Positions 33,822 through 41,451 of a stretch of DNA of 41,451 nucleotides are shown here, one piece after another (within the stretch, counting starts at the first letter, position 1; every line of letters starts with the position of its first letter). The stretch is from Chryseobacterium gleum (GTDB lineage: Bacteria > Bacteroidota > Bacteroidia > Flavobacteriales_D > Crocinitomicaceae). Under the pieces are notes generated by a model. That model worked only from the letters and a program-made list of their open reading frames with translations, made no database searches and was not told where the DNA came from. The translations under genes and the position numbers were made by a program. The stretch covers positions 1 to 41,451 of the forward strand of contig CAMDGH010000013.1 of assembly GCA_945897755.1 (NCBI GenBank), in the 5' to 3' direction.

Positions 33822-34211
33822 CTATTCACTTTCCAGAACCGATGCAATAGCTGGTTTAAAATATAAATTTGACTTTAAAATCTTACCATCTTCACGAAAA
33901 ATCGGTTTTCCATTTTCATCTAATTTGCTCATATTAGATCGATGAATTTCTTCAAAAACAGCAAGGATTTTATCTTGAAGACCATGTTTTAAAATTGTTC
34001 CACAAAGGATATAGAGCTGATCACCAAGTGCGTCTGCAACTTCAATGATATCTCCATTTCGCGCAGCGTCAAGATATTCTTCATTCTCCTCTTTCATCAA
34101 ATTAAATCGGAGGGTGATTTCCTCTTGGCTTAAAACTATCGTTGGCTGGTAATTGTTTTTAATACTAAAAGAATCATGAAAATTCTCAACTAAACTTATT
34201 ATTTCTTTCAT
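33822..34211 (-). CDS. PRA-PH/MazG-like nucleotide pyrophosphohydrolase
   Basis: A 129-aa all-alpha NTP pyrophosphohydrolase. The Mg-binding pattern is E-E-N-E-E-Y near residue 42 with E-V-A-D-A-L-G-D near 57-64. The second half, with S-N-M-S-K, D-G-K and Y-F-K-P, is characteristic of the phosphoribosyl-ATP pyrophosphohydrolase-like branch. It probably cleaves a nucleoside triphosphate to the monophosphate and pyrophosphate; the natural substrate is open. It starts 1 bp after the prenyl synthase stop, last in a four-gene minus-strand run. Confidence 0.85.
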   Translation of the reverse strand: MKEIISLVENFHDSFSIKNNYQPTIVLSQEEITLRFNLMKEENEEYLDAARNGDIIEVADALGDQLYILCGTILKHGLQDKILAVFEEIHRSNMSKLDENGKPIFREDGKILKSNLYFKPAIASVLESE

Positions 34212-34212
34212 A

Positions 34213-35178
34213 TTACTTATCTCTTTGAATTAAAAAATCAGCTAACTCAATAAATGGCTCTTTTTTAGATTGTTCTAAATTTAACTGTGAAATTGCTTCC
34301 ATCGCATTTGAATAATAAAAAAGCATTAACTCTTTTGTATCAGACAACACATTACATTCAATAAAGATAGACTTAGCTTGCTGTATTTTGACGTCATTAT
34401 CACGTTCAGCCAACATTTTGTTAATCGCAATCAATTGATTTTCGTTAGCAGACTCTATAGCTCTCAATAATAAAAAAGTTTTCTTGTTTGCAACGATATC
34501 TCCACCGATTTTTTTACCCACTGAATCAGTCTCACCAAACAAATCCAATATATCATCTTGTAATTGAAACGCAATGCCAATTTGTTCTCCAAAACGATAC
34601 AACAAAGCTCTTTGTTCATTAGAAGCACCCCCAATAATAGCCCCCATTTCAAGAGAACAACCGATTAAAACAGATGTTTTTAGTCTAATCATTTCTAAGT
34701 ATTCAGAAATAAGAACATCATTCCGTAGCTCAAAATCCATATCCATTTGCTGGCCCTCACACACTTCCGTCGCTGTCTTATTAAACAATTGAAACAAATC
34801 AGACAAAGAATCGGTATAGAATCCTAGGGAGCTATATGCTTTAACTAATAAGACATCTCCGGACAAAATAGCTGTATTCGAATTCCATTTTGTATGCACC
34901 GTGGGATTATTTCTTCTTAGGGGAGCATTGTCCATAATATCATCGTGAATCAATGAGAAATTATGAAAGTATTCAATTGAAATAGCAGCATGAAAAGCAT
35001 TCTCTTTTGTTGAACCCATTAACTCAGCTGTTAAAAGAGTAAGTAAGGGCCTTATTCTTTTACCTCCTAGGGATAAAAAATAAGTAAGTGGATCATACAG
35101 ATTCGACGGTGTTGATGGGAAACTTAATTTAACCAACTCTTGATCAAAAAAAGTTGCATATTTAAACAATCCCTCCAC
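34213..35178 (-). CDS. Polyprenyl (probably geranylgeranyl) diphosphate synthase
   Basis: A 321-aa trans-prenyltransferase: G-G-K-R-I-R-P near residue 34, first aspartate-rich motif D-D-I-M-D followed by R-R, and second motif F-Q-L-Q-D-D-I-L-D. A Phe lies five residues before the first motif (H-N-F-S-L-I-H-D-D), with no two-residue insertion in the motif; in archaeal-type enzymes that pattern limits the product to C20. I therefore infer GGPP, the precursor of the C40 carotenoids whose later enzymes are encoded at 27612-29416. A longer chain for quinones is the alternative. It overlaps rmlA by one base. Confidence 0.85.
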   Translation of the reverse strand: MEGLFKYATFFDQELVKLSFPSTPSNLYDPLTYFLSLGGKRIRPLLTLLTAELMGSTKENAFHAAISIEYFHNFSLIHDDIMDNAPLRRNNPTVHTKWNSNTAILSGDVLLVKAYSSLGFYTDSLSDLFQLFNKTATEVCEGQQMDMDFELRNDVLISEYLEMIRLKTSVLIGCSLEMGAIIGGASNEQRALLYRFGEQIGIAFQLQDDILDLFGETDSVGKKIGGDIVANKKTFLLLRAIESANENQLIAINKMLAERDNDVKIQQAKSIFIECNVLSDTKELMLFYYSNAMEAISQLNLEQSKKEPFIELADFLIQRDK

Positions 35179-36038
35179 TATTCTGCCATTTTCATTAAAT
35201 AAGAACCATAACCACTTTTAACCAATGGTAAAGCAATGCTTCTCAACTGTTCCTTCGAAATATATCCATTTCTGAATGCAACCTCTTCAATACATCCAAT
35301 TTTTAACCCTTGTCTTTCTTCAATAACCTGAACAAATTGTCCTGCTTGCATTAAAGAAGGAAAAGTCCCTGTGTCAAGCCAAGCGGTACCTCTACTTAAT
35401 AATGAAACTTTCAATCGCTTTCTTTTTAAGTACTCAGAATTAACATCAGTAATTTCATACTCACCTCGTGAAGATGGTTTTAGATTTTTAGCAATTTCTA
35501 CGACATCGTTATCATAAAAATACAAGCCAGGAACAGCAAAGTTAGACTTTGGAACTTTAGGCTTTTCTTCAATCGACAGCACATTCATATTTTCATCAAA
35601 ATCAACAACACCATAACGTTCTGGATCACTTACATGGTATGCATAAACTACGCCACCTTCAGGATTTAAATTTTCTTGTAGCAATTCATGAAAACCAGTT
35701 CCATAAAACACATTATCTCCAAGAATTAACGCAACATTGTCATTCCCAATAAATGATTCTCCAATAACAAATGCTTGAGCAAGTCCATTTGGCTCGGATT
35801 GTTCAGCATATACAAATCTACAGCCCAAACGCTCACCATTTCCTAATAAATTTTTAAAGTGAGGAAGATCATGCGGAGTTGAAATGATCAAAATTTCGCG
35901 TATTCCAGCCCCCATTAGTACCGATAAAGGATAATAAATCATTGGTTTATCGTATATTGGCATTAATTGCTTACTAATTGCTAATGTTAAAGGATGTAAA
36001 CGTGTTCCTGAACCACCAGCTAAGATTATTCCTTTCAT
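35178..36038 (-). CDS. rfbA: RmlA/RfbA, glucose-1-phosphate thymidylyltransferase
   Basis: A 286-aa nucleotidyltransferase making dTDP-glucose, the entry to dTDP-rhamnose and other dTDP sugars for surface polysaccharides. Motifs: [13 protein letters not shown] at residues 6-18, [23 protein letters not shown] and E-E-K-P-K-V-P-K-S. Length is typical. RmlB, C and D are not in the window. It overlaps the transporter gene upstream (4 bp) and touches the prenyl synthase gene downstream. Confidence 0.95.
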   Translation of the reverse strand: MKGIILAGGSGTRLHPLTLAISKQLMPIYDKPMIYYPLSVLMGAGIREILIISTPHDLPHFKNLLGNGERLGCRFVYAEQSEPNGLAQAFVIGESFIGNDNVALILGDNVFYGTGFHELLQENLNPEGGVVYAYHVSDPERYGVVDFDENMNVLSIEEKPKVPKSNFAVPGLYFYDNDVVEIAKNLKPSSRGEYEITDVNSEYLKRKRLKVSLLSRGTAWLDTGTFPSLMQAGQFVQVIEERQGLKIGCIEEVAFRNGYISKEQLRSIALPLVKSGYGSYLMKMAE

Positions 36039-38659
36039 ATTTTTTTTTGAATCTTTAAATTCTCTAATTCAATATCTTCTTCTTCATCGTAAATATCAAA
36101 ATAAGGTTCCCCAAATGATTTTGTAGTAACAAAACGATCCAGTGTCATTAAAAGTGCTGGCAACACAACTAGATTAGTAATCATAGCCATAAACAATGTT
36201 AACGAAATAAGCATTCCTAATGCTTGCGTACCACCAAATTGGGAAAATGAAAATGTGGAAAAACCACAAAACAATACAACCGAAGTATAAAACATTCCAA
36301 GACCGGACTCTCTAATAGCCATGGTAACACAACTCTTAATGTCCCAAGAATATGACTTTAACTCTTGCCTATATTTTGCTAAATAATGTATTGTGTCATC
36401 TACAGAAATACCAAAAGCAATACTGAAAACGAGTAAAGTTGATGGTTTTAAAGGAATTCCAAACCACCCCATAATCCCGGAAGTAAAGACCAATGGTATT
36501 AAATTTGGAATTAAAGAAATAGCAACCATTCTCCAAGAACGGAAAAGAATAGCCATCAAAACAGAGATTGATCCGATGGCAAACAAAATACTTGAAACTA
36601 AGTTTGCAACTAAATACTGAGTTCCCTTTGAGACAACAACTGATGTACCCGTGATAGAAAACGCATATAACTCGTGATTTATTGCATTTTCTAAAGCAGG
36701 TATAAACTCTTTTTTAGATTTAAATTCTATAATTTTAGTTGGATCTAAATCAAATTGCATCTGTAAATCAGAACTATCTTTACTTAATTTGGCTGTCCAA
36801 GTATTAAAAACAGATGAGTGCTCGTACATCAAAGTATCGATATAAGTATAATTACGTCGTTTAATGTTTAATAAACAAGTCTCTATGTGCTCTTTATTAG
36901 GGTTTAAAATCTGACTAATTCCTTTTTTAACCTTTGTAACGTGGTGAGAAATCTCGTAAGACCCTAAATCCTTTATTTGTGTCCGTATTCTGAGTGTGCA
37001 AGATGCCGTATCAACTAATTCTTTTATATTAATATTTGATGAATTTACATCCGCTAGATCAAAATTATGTATGTATTTTTTCAATCGAAGTTTATCCATA
37101 TCTGAGATAACACGATATTGAGAAGAGTCATTATTATAGAAGGCCATGTTGACCACCTTCATCAAATCAACAATACACATACTTTTTGAAAATATCGTAT
37201 CGGATTTTAATAACAATTGAATATCTTCTAATTTTTTCAAGGTTTCATTACTATACAGTCGCCCCTTTTCCTTATAATTAATCATTATTTCAAAAGGAAT
37301 TGCTCCTCCGAAATTTTTCTCAATGAATTTAACATCTTTTAAAACAGGATCGTTTTTTGGAAGATCTCCCGTTAAATTTCCTGTTGCCTTAATTTTTAGC
37401 ATCCCAAAGCAACTTATTACCACTACCAAAATGGTGATTAAATAAACCCACTTTCTTTTATAGTTAGTTATATAAACTAACTTTTCAATTAAACCAACCG
37501 CTAATTTTCTATCTAAGTGTTTTAAATGTCTCTCTTTGGGATTTTTTAAAAAAGATAGAAAAATTGGAATGATACATATTGAGAAGACAAAAACCATAAG
37601 GATATTGATCGACGCAATAATTCCAAACTCAATTAATTTATCCGAATCAGTTAATATAAAAGTCGCAAACCCTAATGCTGTTGTGAAATTTGTTAGAAAT
37701 GTTGCTGTACCAATCTTTTGAAAAACACTGTAGATAGATTTAATCCTATTGCCTGAATACCTGAGTTCCTGATGATACTTAGTCATTAGAAAAATGCAAT
37801 TTGGTATCCCGATAACGATCATTAAAGGAGGTATTAAAGCCATCAAAACAGATATATTAAATCCCAATAGACCAATGCTCCCCAACGATGAAACGACGGA
37901 AATAAGCACAACAGTATTGCAAACTATAACAAGTCGGATTGACTTAAAGAAAAGATAAAGTAATAAAGATGTAACACAAATTGCCAACCCAATAAACACA
38001 TACATCTCATTGATAACCTTATTACCAATTATAATTCTCATGTGAGGTAAGCCAGCAAAATGAATCTGTCCAAATGTCTTTGAATAAGACATTGCTAAGT
38101 CTTCAATTTGAATAATAACATTTGATTTCTTTTTATCTGATAGATATCGTTCGTCTATTACAACCAACATTAAGGAAACATTTGTTTTATCATTGTAGAG
38201 TAAATCTGCGTAAACTGGATTGTTTTTAATTTCAGATTCAATTTGTTCTATGCTTTTTTCCTTAAACTTGACATCTGAAAAAACAGGATGTACCTCAAAC
38301 TTTTGTTTTAAAGCATCATTTTTAATAGAAACAAGTGTTGCTTCAGAAATAACACTTTCAACTCCATCAATCTGTAAAATTGAGTCTCCTAATTTTTTCC
38401 AATTCAAAAAATGATTTTGGGAATATAATTTATCATCTTTAATTGCAATTAATAATGTAGAGCCATCCTCCCCAAACTTGTCTTTAAATTTTTGAAATTC
38501 TTTTTGAGTAGGAGACTCCGCAGGAAGCATATTCCCATACTTATTATCGATTTTTATTCCCGAAAAAGCAAAATAACCGAAAAATACAAGTGCTATTAAC
38601 AATAAGGAAATAATGAACCACCTGTTTTTTAGTATTAAATTTGCTGTTTTATGCCACAT
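36035..38659 (-). CDS. MMPL/RND-family transporter
   Basis: An 874-aa membrane protein with the twofold RND layout: one N-terminal helix, a periplasmic domain, six helices, then the same again. The second half has [15 protein letters not shown], the proton-relay type motif. The matching place in the first half reads [13 protein letters not shown], without the acidic pair. No fusion-protein or outer-membrane partner is next to it, so a lipid-type MMPL export role is more likely than tripartite drug efflux. First of the run ending with the pyrophosphohydrolase; it overlaps rfbA by 4 bp. Cargo unknown. Confidence 0.85.
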   Translation of the reverse strand: MWHKTANLILKNRWFIISLLLIALVFFGYFAFSGIKIDNKYGNMLPAESPTQKEFQKFKDKFGEDGSTLLIAIKDDKLYSQNHFLNWKKLGDSILQIDGVESVISEATLVSIKNDALKQKFEVHPVFSDVKFKEKSIEQIESEIKNNPVYADLLYNDKTNVSLMLVVIDERYLSDKKKSNVIIQIEDLAMSYSKTFGQIHFAGLPHMRIIIGNKVINEMYVFIGLAICVTSLLLYLFFKSIRLVIVCNTVVLISVVSSLGSIGLLGFNISVLMALIPPLMIVIGIPNCIFLMTKYHQELRYSGNRIKSIYSVFQKIGTATFLTNFTTALGFATFILTDSDKLIEFGIIASINILMVFVFSICIIPIFLSFLKNPKERHLKHLDRKLAVGLIEKLVYITNYKRKWVYLITILVVVISCFGMLKIKATGNLTGDLPKNDPVLKDVKFIEKNFGGAIPFEIMINYKEKGRLYSNETLKKLEDIQLLLKSDTIFSKSMCIVDLMKVVNMAFYNNDSSQYRVISDMDKLRLKKYIHNFDLADVNSSNINIKELVDTASCTLRIRTQIKDLGSYEISHHVTKVKKGISQILNPNKEHIETCLLNIKRRNYTYIDTLMYEHSSVFNTWTAKLSKDSSDLQMQFDLDPTKIIEFKSKKEFIPALENAINHELYAFSITGTSVVVSKGTQYLVANLVSSILFAIGSISVLMAILFRSWRMVAISLIPNLIPLVFTSGIMGWFGIPLKPSTLLVFSIAFGISVDDTIHYLAKYRQELKSYSWDIKSCVTMAIRESGLGMFYTSVVLFCGFSTFSFSQFGGTQALGMLISLTLFMAMITNLVVLPALLMTLDRFVTTKSFGEPYFDIYDEEEDIELENLKIQKKI

Positions 38660-38719
38660 AAACTGATCTTAAACTTAACGAAGTTATAAAAAATAATAAT
38701 ATTGGTTTAACTTACCTTT

Positions 38720-39745
38720 TTAATTCTTGTCAAAGAAATGTTTTTCAACGTCAAAAGAAGACTTTAAACCAACTAAATGATATTCATTCTCTAACCATTT
38801 TTCAGCATATTCCCTTCCTTTTTGTTTTAAATCTAACAAGAATTCCCAAGAAGTATTCATTTTGCTAGAATATTTCAAGTGTCCTAAAGCTTCATGTGCA
38901 GAAATAGAATGAACAAAAATTTCCCTTGGATTTAATTCCCCATCTAACTGAACTCCTTTTCTAACTAATTCGTTTCTGTAGTGTATTAATCTCATTTCAC
39001 TAATTAAACTACTATTAAAACAAATCTCTGAAATTCTATCTTCGATGTCTCTTGCTGAAGTAGGAACTTCATCTATATTAAGCGAGTTTATTTTAATTAA
39101 TAACAGATCATGAATGTCTGTATTTTCGACTAAAGGAAACAAGGGAGGATTCCCTACATAACCCCCATCCCAATAAAAATCGCCTTCTATTTCAATCGCT
39201 TGAAATAAGTATGGTAGACAAGCCGAAGCTAAAACAGCATCTACTGTAATCTCTTCATTAGAAAATATACGCGCGCGATTTGTTTTAACATTTGTTGCAC
39301 AAACAAATAATTTCTTCTGATTATACTTTCTTAACTCTTCAAAATCGACGATGCCATTCAAAATACTCCTTAAAGGATTAATGTTACCTGGATTCATTTG
39401 ATAAGGAGAAAAATATTGACTCATCGTATTAAACATCACATAACCTGGAGAATTAAATAAATCACCTCCAGAAAACATACTATCGACTGCTGATGGCTGA
39501 AACATTAAGTTGCCAGATAAAGAGATTTCTTTCCATAATCGGTCAAGTAACTCCTTCGCCTTTTCTTTCCCTCCTATGTGAAGTCCATAAGCAGCAACTA
39601 CAGCGTTTATAGCGCCAGCACTTGTACCGCACAAACCATCCGCAATTAACTCATCTACTTCAAGTAACCGGTCTAGTACTCCCCAAGTAAAAGCTCCATG
39701 AGCTCCTCCACCTTGTAAAGCTACTCCAACATGTTTTGTCTCCAT
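38720..39745 (-). CDS. Patatin-like phospholipase
   Basis: A 341-aa lipid acyl hydrolase. Oxyanion motif G-G-G-A-H-G-A at residues 12-18, nucleophile serine in G-T-S-A-G (about 41-45), catalytic Asp in D-G-G-Y-V-G around 195. Residues about 220-341 resemble the C-terminal part found in patatins of the DUF3734 group. No signal peptide, so cytosolic or membrane-associated. It follows the 3-hydroxybutyrate dehydrogenase gene by 40 bp. The bdhA-patatin pair is known as an operon (bdhA-patD) in Legionella, so a link to stored poly-hydroxybutyrate or lipid turnover is plausible. Confidence 0.88.
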   Translation of the reverse strand: METKHVGVALQGGGAHGAFTWGVLDRLLEVDELIADGLCGTSAGAINAVVAAYGLHIGGKEKAKELLDRLWKEISLSGNLMFQPSAVDSMFSGGDLFNSPGYVMFNTMSQYFSPYQMNPGNINPLRSILNGIVDFEELRKYNQKKLFVCATNVKTNRARIFSNEEITVDAVLASACLPYLFQAIEIEGDFYWDGGYVGNPPLFPLVENTDIHDLLLIKINSLNIDEVPTSARDIEDRISEICFNSSLISEMRLIHYRNELVRKGVQLDGELNPREIFVHSISAHEALGHLKYSSKMNTSWEFLLDLKQKGREYAEKWLENEYHLVGLKSSFDVEKHFFDKN

Positions 39746-39785
39746 TTAATTTTATTTCGTTTGTTTTATATATTTAAACTTCAAA

Positions 39786-40553
39786 TCACTTAGCCAACCA
39801 CCCTCCATCGACTGGAATAGCAGTTCCGGTAATTAAATCACCATATTCAGAGGCAAGATGAAGTGCTAATCTACCAATAGATTCAATTGAGACAAAGTTT
39901 TTAATCGCATGTTTCTCAAGCATAATCTTAGAAATCACTTCATCTTCAGAGATTCCATGCGCTAAAGCTTGTTCAGAAATCTGTTTTTCAACAAGAGGCG
40001 TTCGAACATATCCAGGGCAGATTGCATTTGCAGTTATTCCTAAATTAGCTCCCTCTAAACCGAGGACTTTAGTAAATCCAACAACACCATGTTTAGCTGC
40101 AACATAAGCACCTTTATATTCTGAGGCAACCAATCCATGTGCAGAAGCAATGTTAATGATGCGTCCGAATCCACGTTGTTTCATGCCCAACCATACAGCT
40201 TTAGAAGCATGAAAAACAGAATTTAAATTAATCGCTATAATCGCATCCCATTTAGCAGTAGGGAAATCTTCTATAGGACTAACAAATTGAATGCCTGCAT
40301 TGTTTACAAGAACATCAATTTTACCAAAAGAAAGCTCAACCGATTTCACCAATGATTCCACTTGCTCTGGAAACTGAAGATTTCCAGCGAAAAAACGACA
40401 TTTAACCAAATGTCTGGCTGCTAAATCGGCTGCAATCTCATCCCCATTTTCTTCCAATCCATTCAAAGCAATATCATATCCCTCTTTTGCAAACTCATTC
40501 GCAATACCAAGACCAATCCCACTGGTACTTCCAGTAATCAAAACTACTTTCAT
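39786..40553 (-). CDS. bdhA: 3-hydroxybutyrate dehydrogenase (SDR)
   Basis: A 255-aa classical SDR. G-S-T-S-G-I-G-L-G-I near residue 8, N-N-A-G-I-Q-F-V-S-P near 86, N-I-A-S-A-H-G-L-V-A-S with catalytic Ser, Y-V-A-A-K-H-G with Tyr and Lys, and I-C-P-G-Y-V-R-T-P-L-V. The A-S-A-H-G-L and I-Q-F-V-S-P segments are typical of D-3-hydroxybutyrate dehydrogenase, which interconverts 3-hydroxybutyrate and acetoacetate with NAD. It lies 3 bp after the alpha/beta hydrolase gene and before the patatin, all in one transcription unit. Confidence 0.9.
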   Translation of the reverse strand: MKVVLITGSTSGIGLGIANEFAKEGYDIALNGLEENGDEIAADLAARHLVKCRFFAGNLQFPEQVESLVKSVELSFGKIDVLVNNAGIQFVSPIEDFPTAKWDAIIAINLNSVFHASKAVWLGMKQRGFGRIINIASAHGLVASEYKGAYVAAKHGVVGFTKVLGLEGANLGITANAICPGYVRTPLVEKQISEQALAHGISEDEVISKIMLEKHAIKNFVSIESIGRLALHLASEYGDLITGTAIPVDGGWLAK

Positions 40554-40556
40554 AAA

Positions 40557-41348
40557 TTAATTTAAAAATTTACTAACCTCCGCACTTACCAAATGAACAC
40601 TTTCTAAATTTAATGTATGACCAGTTCGTGGAATAACAACAAATAATGCATTTGGAATTGAATTAGCTACTTGTCTTCCTAAATCTACAGAAAACAAGGT
40701 GTCTGAATCACCATGAATGACAAGTGTACTTACTTTAATCTTTTCTAACTCTTTTCGATAGTCAGGTCTTTTTTCAGTTGCTTCCATTAATTTCCGCAAT
40801 GAAACAGCCTCTATCATTTCTTTTCTTGCAGATTTTAATAACTCAACAGGAATTAATGGATTTTGAAAATAGTTATCGCTCAAGACAAAAGGCATCATTA
40901 CATCAAGCATTAAAGAATAACCGCCAATTTCAAGAGCCCGAGACCAAGAAAGTTCAATTGCCTCATAATAGGGTGTTTTATGAGCAAATGTAGATAGTAA
41001 TACTAATTTTTCAACACGATTTGGATAATTCACAGCATAATTCTGAGCAACCAAACTACCATAAGACAACCCTATTAGTATTGGAGTAGGAATAGCAAGG
41101 TGATCCATGACGGACAAAACATCTTGGGCGTGCTGATTAAAATCCCTCATTTCACCTTCTTGATCAGATGAACCTTGAAATATAAAATCAATAAACACCA
41201 ACCTAAAGTTTAAAAAAATTGGAGCCATTAAACCCCAAGACTTAGTAGTCTGAGACAAACCATTTAGAAAAACAATTGTTCGCAACGAAGTTACATCTCC
41301 ATGAACCTCATAAAAAATAGATTTTCCATCAACCGATTTAACAATCAT
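40557..41348 (-). CDS. Alpha/beta hydrolase
   Basis: A 263-aa alpha/beta hydrolase fold protein with no signal peptide. Nucleophile elbow G-L-S-Y-G around residues 93-97, acid in H-G-D-S-D-T-L-F near 215, histidine in R-T-G-H-T-L near 242. The family includes esterases, thioesterases and ring-opening lactonases; the substrate is not readable. With 3-hydroxybutyrate dehydrogenase 3 bp downstream and the patatin after it, an acyl ester or short hydroxy-acyl oligomer is a reasonable guess only. Confidence 0.85.
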   Translation of the reverse strand: MIVKSVDGKSIFYEVHGDVTSLRTIVFLNGLSQTTKSWGLMAPIFLNFRLVFIDFIFQGSSDQEGEMRDFNQHAQDVLSVMDHLAIPTPILIGLSYGSLVAQNYAVNYPNRVEKLVLLSTFAHKTPYYEAIELSWSRALEIGGYSLMLDVMMPFVLSDNYFQNPLIPVELLKSARKEMIEAVSLRKLMEATEKRPDYRKELEKIKVSTLVIHGDSDTLFSVDLGRQVANSIPNALFVVIPRTGHTLNLESVHLVSAEVSKFLN

Positions 41349-41350
41349 AC

Positions 41351-41451
41351 TTAATTAATAGCATTTGTATTCATAAGTAATGCCTCGCCTATTACGACTA
41401 ACTTCCCTTCTGGATTTTTTATAGATGTAGAAATCGTAGCCCTATGCTTAT
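41351..41451 (-). CDS. C-terminal end of a possible hotdog-fold (MaoC/thioesterase-like) protein
   Basis: Only the last 33 codons are in the window, ending at TAA 41353-41351, 2 bp before the alpha/beta hydrolase start. The tail reads R-A-T-I-S-T-S-I-K-N-P-E-G-K, then L-V-V-I-G-E-A-L-L-M. A strand with x-N-x-x-G-x-x-V-x-x-G-x-A is typical of the last strands of MaoC-like enoyl-CoA hydratases and hotdog thioesterases, which would suit a 3-hydroxyacyl operon. The fragment is too short for certainty. Confidence 0.4.
   Translation of the reverse strand, partial: KHRATISTSIKNPEGKLVVIGEALLMNTNAIN

Overview
The window reads as a chromosomal segment of a low-GC member of the Bacteroidota, most likely Flavobacteriales (a Crocinitomicaceae/Fluviicola-like origin is possible, but that is inference). 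Pointers: a GldF gliding-motility permease at the left edge, a DUF4290 gene next to murA, a two-zinc-motif DnaJ, a fused E1 alpha/beta dehydrogenase, a flavobacterial-type carotenoid cluster, several TAnnTTTG promoter elements just upstream of genes, and an absence of obvious Shine-Dalgarno sequences. I see no tRNA, rRNA, CRISPR array, prophage or intact insertion sequence.

Layout. 1-7168 (minus): gldF (cut by the edge), a DUF1566 lipoprotein, an SDR, two tandem PaaE-type reductases and a 1098-aa exported protein with eight repeats and a C-terminal DUF1566 domain. 7442-12051 (plus): paaABCD for phenylacetyl-CoA epoxidation, then recG. 12137-16401 (plus): DUF4290, murA, a thioredoxin-like protein, grpE, dnaJ. 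16515-19650 (plus): a degenerate Gfo/Idh/MocA-like protein, a lipoprotein and a polyprenyl-phosphate sugar transferase. 19651-19896 (minus): a yidD whose third codon is TAG. 19947-20876 (plus): lytic transglycosylase. 20879-26121 (minus): fused E1 dehydrogenase, DPP-IV-like peptidase, and a CarH-like MerR/B12 regulator. 26234-27567 (plus): Mrp and NifU Fe-S factors. 27612-29416 (minus): three carotenoid genes. 29461-31611 (minus): HflX behind a cytochrome c, a four-helix membrane protein and a small lipoprotein. 31772-32371 (plus): superoxide dismutase. 32372-32873: 0.5 kb non-coding stretch with a strong hairpin and an attC-like imperfect palindrome. 32874-33587 (minus): SDR. 33822-38659 (minus): pyrophosphohydrolase, prenyl diphosphate synthase, RmlA, MMPL transporter. 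38720-41451 (minus): patatin, 3-hydroxybutyrate dehydrogenase, alpha/beta hydrolase and the tail of a possible hotdog-fold protein.

Themes. (1) Phenylacetate oxidation: paaABCD is together, but the reductase paaE is duplicated, on the other strand, and separated by the large surface protein. (2) Pigments: a predicted C20 prenyl synthase, lycopene cyclase, CrtZ hydroxylase and CruF-like hydratase point to a hydroxylated carotenoid; the MerR protein has the motifs of a B12 photoreceptor. (3) Envelope: sugar transferase, RmlA, murA, lytic transglycosylase, exported repeat protein. The observations I would look at first are the amber codon in yidD, the CarH-like regulator near carotenoid genes, the duplicated paaE, the pseudo-enzyme-like Gfo/Idh protein and the dispersed-repeat-like element beside the SDR.
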